This document shows positions 1-9,525 of a stretch of 64,000 nt of DNA, one piece after another. The position numbers and the translations under genes were made by a program. Source of the DNA: Mya arenaria (lineage: Eukaryota > Mollusca > Bivalvia > Myida > Myidae); the NCBI RefSeq assembly GCF_026914265.1, contig NC_069136.1, positions 54,030,658 through 54,094,657 of the forward strand, written 5' to 3'. The notes under the pieces are model-generated. The model had not been told where the DNA came from. It did no database searches and saw only the letters and a list, made by a program, of their open reading frames with translations. Numbering within the stretch: position 1 is the stretch's first letter; every line of letters begins with the position of its first letter.

Positions 1-279
1 TTTTGTCTTAAAATGAGCCAAATTTTGCCTAAATGTCTGAGAACAAGTGATAAATGTCTGCTGACAAAGGATCAGATCGCAGCTTTTCATATTTACATTC
101 TAAAATTGATGTTTCATGCCGTAACACTTATTTTTCTTAAAGCGTTAGTAACGCTTTAAGCCACAAAACATCAATTTTCGAACGTAAGCATTAACAACTG
201 CGATCTGATATTTTGTCACCAGTCTAATATCACTGATATCCAGATATTTACGCAAAAAATGATTTATACCAAGACAAAC

Positions 280-1506
280 AAGAGGGCCATTATGGCCCTA
301 AAACGCTCACCTAAGCAAAGGGCAACAATTCTGGGATAACGCATTAATACAAATGTTGCAATTTAAACATATTTTTACTGATGACGATGCCTTGTTTTAT
401 ATTTGTAAAGGGTCATGCAATGAAGCTACCTGTAAAGTTTCACTGAATTTGGCCTGGTAGTTTTGGAGATTTATTTAGAGCAAAACAGTAAGTTGGCCAT
501 TTTGTTGTTGTTGTTGTTGTTGTTGTTATTGATCAATCTCAATGCCTTGTTGTATTTGTGTAGAGGGTCATGCAATGAAGCTTCCTGTAAAGTTTCAGTG
601 AATTTAGACTGGAAGTTTTAGAGGAGATGTTTTTTTAAAGCAAAACAGGAAGTTTGCCATTTTGTTGTTGTTGTTGTTGTTGTTGTTGTTGATCAATCGT
701 TACCCCTTGTTGTATTTTTTTAGAAGTTCACCCAAGGAAGCTTCATGTAAAGTTTCATTAAATTTGGAGTGGTAGTTTCAGAGGAGATGTTTTTTAAAGC
801 AAAACAGGGAGTCAGCCATTTTGTTGTTGTTGCTGTTGTTGTTGTTGTTGTTGGTCAATCGTGACCCTTGTTGTATTTTTGAAGAGGGTCACATAAGGAA
901 GCTTCCTGTAAAGTTTCATTGAATTTGGATTGGTAGTTTCTGAGGAGATGTTTTTTTAAAGCAAAACAGGAAGTCGGCCATTTTGTTGTTGTTGCTGTTG
1001 TTGTTGTTGTTGTTGTTGGTCAATCGTGACCCTTGTTGTATTTTTGAAGAGGGTCACATAAGGAAGCTTCCTGTTAAGTTTCATTGAATTTGGCTTGGTA
1101 GTTTCAGAGATATCTTTTAAAGCAAAACAGGAAGTCGGCTATTTTATTGTTGTTGTTGTCGATCAATCGTGACCCCTTGTTGTATTTTTGTAGAGGGTCA
1201 ACCAAGAAAGCTTCCTGTAAAGTTTCATTGAATTTGGACTGGTTGTTTCAGAGGAGATGTTTTTTAAAGCAAAACGGGAAGTCGGCCATTTTGTTGTTGT
1301 TATTGTTAATAAATCGTGACCCCTTTTTGTAGAGGGACACCTAAGGAAGATTCCTGTGAAGTTTCACTGAATTTGGCCAGGTAGTTTTAGAGATGTTTTT
1401 TAAGCAATTGTTGACGGACGGACGGACGGACTGACTGACGGACATACGGTGGACAAAGACCGATCACAATAGCTCACCATGAGCACTTCGTGCTCTGGTG
1501 AGCTAA
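280..1506 (+). mobile_element. Non-autonomous Helitron-like element with internal tandem repeats
   Basis: The element begins near a palindrome (agggccattatggccct, 283-299) and ends in a short hairpin (gagcacttcgtgctc, 1481-1495) followed a few bases later by CTAA at 1503-1506, the hairpin-plus-CTRR arrangement of Helitron 3' ends. Short gctcacc motifs occur near both ends (305-311 and 1472-1478). It carries about six ~160-bp tandem units and no transposase or helicase ORF. The boundaries are well supported because the flanks rejoin as one MITE. The organisation resembles the pearl and HINE-type elements of molluscs and insects. Monomer length recalls the BIV160 satellite of bivalves, but identity was not tested. 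Confidence 0.7.
499..1400 (+). repeat. ~160-bp tandem repeat, about six units, inside the Helitron-like element
   Basis: Each unit contains a (TTG)n tract, then a gatcaatcgtgacccc-like segment, a ccttgttgtattttt segment, an aggaagcttcctgtaaagtt segment and an aaagcaaaacaggaagt segment. TTG tracts start near 499, 660, 819, 980, 1144 and 1290, giving a period of about 150-163 bp. TTG tract length varies between units. Confidence 0.8.
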
Positions 1507-1551
1507 AAATAAAAAGTTGCCAAAACAGTCAATCTGTGAGAGTGAATCTTT

Positions 1552-1805
1552 GTATCAGACAGGCGCTGCAGAGGGTAAATTGAAAGGTGATTAAACACTT
1601 TACTTTAGTCTGCCGTTTTATATTTTTTGAAAACGGAGCAATATCTGACCCTATGCAAATTCAAATGTACGATATTTCGTATCAGCCAGGCGCTGCAGAG
1701 GGTAAACTTATACCGTGATCGTATTACCTTCGCCTCAAGCTTGATATTTTTTGAAAATGAAGCATGCTCTAGTAAGCATATTTCAGAAAACATACTACGT
1801 AGTAC
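1552..1805. repeat. Two-unit tandem duplication, ~127 bp period
   Basis: The segment starting gtatcagacaggcgctgcag at 1552 recurs with few changes at 1679, and tattttttgaaaa recurs at 1621 and 1745. It lies directly outside the MITE end. No convincing protein is encoded. Confidence 0.6.
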
Positions 1806-1888
1806 AAATCCAGACATTTGATACGTATGAGTGTTAGCAGATAAGAGAAGTGTTTTTTGATCTGATTCAGGGACGTACCTGAAGCATT

Positions 1889-2272
1889 TTTAAAGATGCA
1901 CTCTTACTCCCAAATAAGATTTACCACAATTAATACAATTGTTTTAATATACCGAAAAGCATGAATAGATGTCGAAAACAATGGTTGTTATAAAGGAAAC
2001 CATGTTTATTATGAAAGAAAGGTGCAGAAAATATGGTACAAAGCACTTCTATCTTATGAGACTATAGTAGATCACAGTAAATCTTTTAGTATTCACCAAT
2101 CATTTAATATTTTTGCGTTTGCAGTTATTAAATACACGGTAACAATCTTGTTATCAGTAATTAATATTTTCAATAATATCATTATTTAGTAAGTAGTCAA
2201 AATTTTATCACTCAAAATGTATGATTGTTTAACATGTGTCTGAATTGATTTTGTATTAGAGTGTCACTTTAA
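1889..2272 (-). mobile_element. MITE family B copy
   Basis: About 380 bp starting with tttaaagatgcactcttac and ending with an agtgtcacttta-like terminus. It is similar along its length, in reverse orientation, to 22098-22430 and 52842-53214. Shared internal blocks include the strand-complement of tctactatcatctcataagg and of aatgattggtgaatgctaaa. It has no coding capacity. Confidence 0.7.
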
Positions 2273-2393
2273 GTGTGAGCCCGTATACATGGTATACTGG
2301 AGTGAGTCATGACAATGTGAAGGTTTTTCATTGGTATGATTTAAAAATGATATATGGGTTGGTGGGACCTGGAGAAAAATAAAGTAATAGAAT

Positions 2394-2712
2394 AATGAAC
2401 CAGTCAATTGTAACCACGGCCCCCAGGTCGGGGGGGGGGGGGTATACCTGCGAGAGCCGGAGAAATGGGCCGTGTTTTTACCTTCCAGGTGGGCCCGCAG
2501 TGGCGGGTGAATGCGTTGGTTTTGTCTTGGCGCCCAAAATAGCGGGGAATGGGCCTTACCAAGTGTCCCTGGGGTTCGGGGGGTTTGGCGGGGATTTTAC
2601 CAGTAGTTCGTCCCCGCAGCCCGGGGATTTTACCCGGGCTTGGCTGGACCGAAAGTCAAAGTCCCCGCTATTCTCCGGACCGGGAGGCATGGTTACAATT
2701 GACTGGTGCATT
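2394..2712. mobile_element. GC-rich MITE family C copy
   Basis: A ~320-bp GC-rich island with inverted ends: aatgaaccagtcaattgtaa at the left and, at the right, the complement of aatgcaccagtcaattgtaa. TA flanks both sides. The same ends and a similar GC-rich interior occur at 35228-35543. A 116-codon ORF crosses it but is only a consequence of low stop frequency in GC-rich DNA. Confidence 0.75.
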
Positions 2713-2714
2713 AC

Positions 2715-3760
2715 TATTTTCAATTACTCTGAATGCCAACAATAAAACTGTAACAAGTCAATGCGTCATATATATTTTAAACCATATACGCCTTCGTTTT
2801 TTATTCTTGACTTGGCGATTTATGCACTTGTCTTTTCTGGGGAGTCAAAGTGGATTTGTATGCCCGGGCGTACTGGCGTATGCCCAGGTACGCCCCTGTG
2901 ATTGTATCATTAATTATAGTGTCGTTATGACTAATACTGATCAGGACTTTTTGCACCTAAACTATGGCAGAATATGGCCTAATTATGTTTTCCTATTTTC
3001 TAGGTATTTAAAAGGCCGCAATACAGTTCCTTGTATGATGTCAAGAATCGCATAGGGAGTTTATTAAAATATTTGCCTCCAAAATAAAGTAGTATCAATC
3101 AACGGCAGACGTCTTGAACAATTGGCGAACGTTTCAACACTGTCAAAAAAAACAGCCATAATTGGCTACTTAATGCTCTACGCAAAAAGATTGATTTACA
3201 TTTGGAATAATGTCAACACTAGATATTGCCAACTAGAAGTTCGAATTCAATCCCCGGGTATAGATTAACCTTGTTTATGGCAACGATATGGCCTTTACCA
3301 TTAAAAGACTATAGACATAGATTCATGGCATTGCTTTAGCAGGTCTTTTAATCTACCTCATATTTCAATGCAGTCGCATGCTTGGATCAAAGGCGACATC
3401 GATAAAACTGTGTTTGTTTCATTCCGGGTCGTTAATATCTTACCCCTACCAGGTAGTGAATTACCAAACACGACGCTGATAAAATCTCTCATTAGAAGAA
3501 TATGACTCACGGTCTCGACACTGTAGTACACACCATTTCGGGACATTTGCTGAACTCATCCATTGTTTTTTTATGATTACCATGAAATGTACCAGTGCAC
3601 AAACAAACATGCGAGCCAATGTCTTCAACATATTATTGGTTGAGAGATATATGGACTTCCGATGTTATATCAGTCATTTTACTCTTTCGAGAAATCGGTC
3701 CTGAAGTTTCCATTTCCTATGCATTTTCCCCCCACCCCCAGCACTAAATTGTCTAAATTA
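2715..3760. other. Intergenic DNA, no supported feature
   Basis: AT-rich sequence without a recognisable gene or clear repeat. The left arm of the segmental duplication becomes recognisable around 3760. Confidence 0.5.
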
Positions 3761-4029
3761 GGAAAAATGTTGGAAAAAAAACTAGTTGAAAAACACCGGG
3801 ATAATAGGGGTCGTTTCAATAGAGGTTTAAGTTGATTTTAGTCGCAAATTGAAATTAGTCATAAATACAAATGATCTTAGTCTTATAGTTTAGTCATTTT
3901 GTGATATACTTGTGTGAGTTGAACTTCATCCAGTGTAAAACAATTATCACAATGTTGAGAAAATAAATACAAACACTGTGTTGCCATTTGTGACGTGTAT
4001 ACAGCTTTAAGATAAGTTTCGTTGAAACG

Positions 4030-4296
4030 ACCCCGGACCACATGTATATGTATGGCAAAATGAAAGGACCCCGGACCACATGTATATGTATGGCAAAATG
4101 AAAGGACCCCGGACCACATGTATATGTATGGCAAAATGAAAGGACCCCGGACCACATGTATATGTATGGCAAAATGAAAGGACCCCGGACCACATGTATA
4201 TGTATGGCAAAATGAAAGGACCCCGGACCACATGTATATGTATGGCAAAATGAAAGGACCCCGGACCACATGTATATGTATGGCAAAATGAAAGGA
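4030..4296. repeat. 38-bp minisatellite, seven near-identical copies
   Basis: Units start at 4030, 4068, 4106, 4144, 4182, 4220 and 4258. Each holds accccggaccacatgtatat followed by gtatggcaaaatgaaagg. The homologous place in the right arm (around 57380) has only one unit, so the array expanded in the left arm only. Because 38 is not a multiple of three, all three minus-strand frames cycle through the same peptides; the long ORFs here are not genes. Confidence 0.95.
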
Positions 4297-4299
4297 CCA

Positions 4300-5885
4300 A
4301 GCGTGTTCCTTTGCAAAGTGCATTTTGTTATCTTAAGTGGTAAAAATCAATGAATTCAAAAGATAACTTTTATACTAGCGCTTTAAAGAACTTACAAAGA
4401 TTGGCCCAGATGTGGTTTGTCAATGTCGACTTATCAAGATAAAGTTCACAACGCTCAATGCAATTGATATCAACGTTTGTTTCAATTACAGAGAAATGGA
4501 TAATGATTTTGCACAATCTTGAAAAAATGAAACAAATTGAAACAAAATAACTTATATCTTTTTATTTTATTTTCATAACAATTTATAACAACATATGCAT
4601 GACTATTATGCATCTTTGCAGAAAAATAGGGCGACCAATTTCATGAAATAGTTTCGATTTTTTGAAAGCAGTGATACTATATATAGTTATATACCGATGC
4701 TACGTACAATAGTATCAGAGGTATAGTGTTCGGTCTCATGGCTCCGCCAATGAGATCGCCGGAAAGATTCACATTTAATCACATTAAAGAGGCCCTGACA
4801 ACCAAAAATCCATGCAGATAGCAACAGCTAGATTCCAATTTATTCATTATTTGGTTTTATTGAGTTGTTTTTTTAAAGGGTCGCGCATAGGCGCTGGCTT
4901 ATATGGAGGCATTTCGTGCTTAACACTAAGAAAGTTAGCGTTTTCTTTTGGTCTTGTAAACAATTAGCTCACTTATTTGTTAAGATTACTAAAAAATCAC
5001 TATTACGTTGAGGGAAATTAGCATAACTGAATACTGTAACAAATAATTAAGTACATAAGTCCCTGCTAATAATCTGTATAAAAATGTACATGCTGTTGAT
5101 AACGAAACAACGAGTGAGAGGTGAATGTGAGCATTATGAAATACACCGCAAACTTGTACACTTCTTCCTTAAATATACCAGGTAGTGTTATTCAAACTCA
5201 CTAAAGTGAAGATACGACTGGCTGCTAAGAGGGAATGATATGTAAATGAAGTAAATGTGTTTAACTTAATTTCAATATAGATTAGTTTCTTACAAATATA
5301 TAGCTTATAGACACAAATCAGAAAGAGAAATAACGACAGCCAATTGTATGAAGGTTAAGTCTTTGGTGTGGTCAAAGTTCGCCAAATCAATTAGTTAATT
5401 AATTGGCCAATATTTTAATAATGGCTTATATACTATTAAATCATTTAAATGAGCAAACTTTCCTAAAGTTAACATGCGGGCAATTGGTCCATGTTTAATA
5501 CAATTTGCCATAGTTGTCGGTGTATTAGTAGCATACATTCAGTATACATAAACTTGTTAATGGATTAAATCAATGAGATTAAGAGTAAGGCGAGATTTTT
5601 TTAAGACTTAACCAGATTGTACATTGTTATGTTAGCCATAAAGTCACTGTAATATCTATAAGCCGCGTGTGTTTGTACACATGAATATAAAGGGTATAGT
5701 TGAACAAATGATTCATTTACAATGATGTTTTTTTTGAAATTCATGACCATATACATATGATATGGAAGAGTATATCGTACCTAAAGTTTATGTGATACAA
5801 TAATAGTGCATACATTTATGAACATATACTAGTATATACGTTATGGAAGAGTTGATCGTTCATACAGATAATGTGATACTGTAGT
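4300..5885. other. Left-arm flanking DNA, no gene seen
   Basis: Non-coding AT-rich DNA that aligns piecewise in reverse complement with 56.1-57.3 kb. No ORF with recognisable protein features. Confidence 0.5.
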
Positions 5886-5888
5886 CAT

Positions 5889-6004
5889 GTCGAGTTTCGA
5901 GTTATAGCAGGTCATGCTGCAATAATTAGGTCGACTTGTCCACTTATTGAATAGATACGTTGACATATTATTGCAACATGTCGTGGTATAACTCGCAACT
6001 CGAC
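5889..6004. repeat. Imperfect palindrome with 38-bp arms, left-arm-specific
   Basis: The arm at 5889-5926 (starting gtcgagtttcgagttatagc) is largely the reverse complement of 5967-6004, with a 40-bp loop. A short second pair (gtcgacttgt / acaagtcgac) surrounds it. The corresponding interval of the right arm (55.9-56.1 kb) lacks it, which suggests insertion of a small foldback element. Confidence 0.75.
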
Positions 6005-6195
6005 ATAAAACAAGTCGACATGACTAACATGATCACATCATCTGTATGCACGCTATACGCTTCCATACATACGAAGCACAATGATGCGACACCTTTAAGT
6101 GATATGGTACAGATGTAAGTGAATTGTTTCTTTTTCAATTGTGTTTTACGAGGGAGGTAATGAGCAAACGCTTGCAATTGACCATTTTTTGAACG

Positions 6196-6385
6196 GAATT
6201 TATGAAACAGAACAGAACATTATATAACAGAACAGAACAGAACATAACATAACAAAATAGAACAAAACAGATCATAACAGAACAGAACAGAACATATCAA
6301 CATAAAACAAAACATATTATAACAGAACTAAACAATCCATGGCAGAACAGAACAGAACATAACAATATAGATAAAAAAGAACATT
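6196..6385. repeat. Degenerate AACAG/AACAT pentanucleotide repeat
   Basis: Runs of aacagaacagaacat with variations over ~190 bp. Absent from the corresponding right-arm interval. Confidence 0.9.
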
Positions 6386-6789
6386 ACGTTAACAGAAGGG
6401 CATAGAGATATGTTGCCAAATTTTGTACATGTACAGTATTACAAAGGGATCACCAGTTAATAATGGGACATACATGATACTATGAACAATTCATGTCTTA
6501 CTGGGAACTATAATTACAACGTATATCAAAAATAACAACCAATTTGCATTTTGTAGGGCTGTAGAAATTTACAATTGCGTGTATATATAGTTTATGGATA
6601 CAGATAAACAATCGTATTGTTTAGCAAATTATGAATACGATATAACTATGACTAGAAATATGACATCAAACATAAAAACAACCCGATTTAAAATGATTCG
6701 CACAATATAGTTTCGTTTGAGATCATAACAAATATGTAACAATCTTGATCAGGTTAATTGTCTAGCCTAAAACAATCCATAACTCAGAC

Positions 6790-7586
6790 AAATTTATGAT
6801 CAGCGCCGTTGTTAACCCAGTCAAACTCATGATCAGCGTTGTTGTTAAACCAGTCAAACTCATGATCAGCGCTTTTAATAACCCAGTCAAACTCATGATC
6901 ATCGCTTTTGTTAACCCAGTCAAACTCATGACCATCGCTGTTGTTAACCCAGTCAAACTCAAGATCAGCGCCGTTGTTAACCCAGTCAAACTCATGATCA
7001 GCGCCGTTGTTAACCCAGTCAAACTCAAGATCAGCGTTGTTGTTAACCCAGTCAGACTCATGATCAGCGCTTTTGATAACCCAGTCAAACTCAAGATCAG
7101 CGTTGTTGTTAACCCAGTCAAACTCATGATCAGCGCCGTTGTTAACCCAGTCAAACTCAAGATCAGCGTTGTTGTTAACCCAGTCAGACTTATGATCAGC
7201 GCTTTTGATAACCCAGTCAAACTCATGATCATCGCTTTTGTTAACCCAGTCAAACTCATGACCATCGCTGTTGTTAACCCAGTCAAACTCAAGATCAGCG
7301 CCGTTGTTAACCCAGTCAAACTCAAGATCAGCGTTGTTGTTAACTCAGTCAAACTCATGATCAGCGCTTTTGATAACCTAGTCAAACTCATGATCATCGC
7401 TGTTGTTAACCCAGTCAAACTCATGATCAGCGCTGTTGTTAACCCAGTCAAACTCATGATCAGCGCTGTTGTTAACAAAGTCAAACTCATGATCAGCGCT
7501 GTTGTTAACACAGTCAAACTCATGATCAGCGCTGTTGTTAACCCAGTCAAACCCATGATCAGCGTTGTTGTTAACTCAGACAAAAG
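6790..7586. repeat. 33-bp minisatellite, about 24 copies, homologous to the 53.59-55.69 kb array
   Basis: Unit of the form gatcagcgctgttgttaacc followed by cagtcaaactcat. Because 33 bp is exactly 11 codons, both strands stay open for more than 260 codons (an 11-residue repeat such as MISAVVNPVKL). That openness follows from the period and is not evidence for a protein. Variants such as aagatc for atgatc and cttttgataac for gttgttaac recur in blocks, showing multi-unit duplication. The right arm carries a related but much longer and more degenerate array. Confidence 0.93.
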
Positions 7587-7589
7587 TAA

Positions 7590-9520
7590 TGATTAGCCTG
7601 TTCTTAATGGTTTACCTACGAGAGCTAGTTGAAATACAATTCGCTCAACGCACGCAGCCAGACTAGTAATGTACTTATAACATTATTTATAAGCAATATT
7701 ATTTCACATGTTTACGAACCCGATGAATGTATTGCTATTATTAAGGTTCGATATATACAAATAATTTGAGCAAAGATATCAATACATTCGTTCTTCTATA
7801 GACACTATACGACACTTTTTTAGCATTGCATTTCGTTTGAACTGTTTCTGGATCAAAGGAAATATGACCATGTCTGCAATTTTTGGTTATTTCAATAATA
7901 AAAGAGAAAAATCGACCAAAAACAGCAGCGTAGTCTGCTCTATCAGGTTTATAAGTAAATATGACTGTCCCTGAACTGTATCAGTTAGCGCATGCGCAGT
8001 CAATGAGTGGCGTTCGCTCATCTAACAGCACTGCCATTGCACGTGCACTTATTATTTAATATATGCACGTGGCTGATGCACTTTCGTCGCTAAAAGTAAG
8101 GAAATTTCCCCGTTTTTGATGATACCTGATATATTTTATGTTTCATTACAAATTCCATTAGAAACTTAAAGATTTTGTTTTCAAATTAACCAGGACTCTT
8201 TTTGCTGCCCGTGCGATGTAGATTAACACTTATTGATTCACCCTTATACAATTAAATTTTTATGATGGAAGTAGTTGTATACATATGTTTTTCTAGTTTC
8301 ATGGTTGAGAGTGTACCAAAATAAATAAAACCCCGCATGTTGGAAGTCACCATGCGAGACGTGCACGATCCAAACAAGCTATGTTACGATGGAAATAAGA
8401 ATAATTTGTGTTGTAAATCATTCGTCTATATATACACTTTAAATGAGACGTGAAAACACGTATTTATAGTTCACATTTAAACACTGAATACGCATAAGTG
8501 TCGTGTAGTGTATTGTATCTTTTAGATAACCGCTGTACAAATATTTACATTACGTTAAGAGATCAGTACATGATACATGTATTAGTACAATGTAGCCTAA
8601 ATATACGATGTAGATATGTTATATTTACAATGTACATGTATTTAACACATATACACACAGCATAAACAACCTTATTTTATTATACTGACCACCTTTTTTC
8701 TGACCAGTTGCATTTACTTAAGTTTTAAAGTAAACTTTAAAATTTCTGACTATTTCAGACATAAACAACCTTTCTGTATATGGATCTATACCAGGACGAT
8801 CATGATATTACATATCTATAACTCGTTGTTGAGTAAACTCAAATAGAAATCTTCCTTTTACAAATAACCTTTGAGCGGAATATGATCACGCATAAAGCGT
8901 ATAATTATCTACAAATACAGTTTGTACATAAGCAAATATATATAGTCGCATGACCATTTATCTTGTGTAAGAACATACTAACAATCTTTAAGTTTTTTTA
9001 AGTGGTCTACATTATATTGTGTAAAATACCTGGGCCAGCCACTATTTACATCCACCGCTTCACATGATAAAATCCATTACGCCTAACTGCTGATTTACTA
9101 AAATAAATGTTTTGGAAAACTTCAGAAATTATGTCTTCTCATTTGACAAAATAGAATGTTGACCACTAAATAGTTTATATTTTGCAAATGAGCAAGTATG
9201 CGTACTAGAAAGGTAAGTTTTCACTGAAATACTTCCGAACTTGAGATAAGTCTAGTATACAGAAAATTCACTAGAAGAGCCAGTGGCGGGATGGGTGGGT
9301 ACTCGAAACATGCGCCCCTCTTATACTTGTCTATATGACCTTTCATGACTATATGGTTGTAAAATATACATAATTTACACCAGAATGCACCACTTTAGAC
9401 TAAATTTAGCCGAAAATGACTGCACGTGTGAAGCCCTATCAGTTTATCTCCAGTTTCTGGAAGAGGGCGTGCACGTTCTATGTCACACCCATGTTTACGT
9501 CAAAACCGTGATCTGTCTCC
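7590..9520. other. 3' flank of the left TNF ligand gene
   Basis: No further gene found. Parts (8450-8600 and 9380-9520) align with the right arm's 3' flank. About 850 bp (7600-8440) has no counterpart at the matching right-arm point, where a truncated MITE directly abuts the minisatellite. Confidence 0.5.
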
Positions 9521-9525
9521 GATTT

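Larger units (their letters stand above)
1..1550. mobile_element. MITE family A copy, split by a nested insertion
   Basis: Positions 1-279 and 1507-1550 match, in order, the interior and right end of the complete MITE at 39541-39910, including the internal inverted pair around 120-175 and the right-end ctgtgagagtg motif at 1534-1544. The left terminus lies before the window. The two halves are separated by a 1.2-kb Helitron-like element, so this MITE was present first. The right terminal repeat is partly degraded. Confidence 0.75.

Noticed and set aside
2395-3055. 116- and 168-codon ORFs over a GC-rich stretch
   Set aside because: They lie on a MITE with clear inverted ends; a related MITE is at 35228.
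3883-4323. Three minus-strand ORFs of 97-146 codons with HIHVVRGPFILPYIY-type repeats
   Set aside because: The 38-bp minisatellite cycles all frames; the arm partner has a single unit.
6762-7596. Overlapping ~270-codon ORFs on both strands
   Set aside because: Both follow from a 33-bp minisatellite in codon register; no flanking exon signals, and the homologous array in the right arm has no frame.
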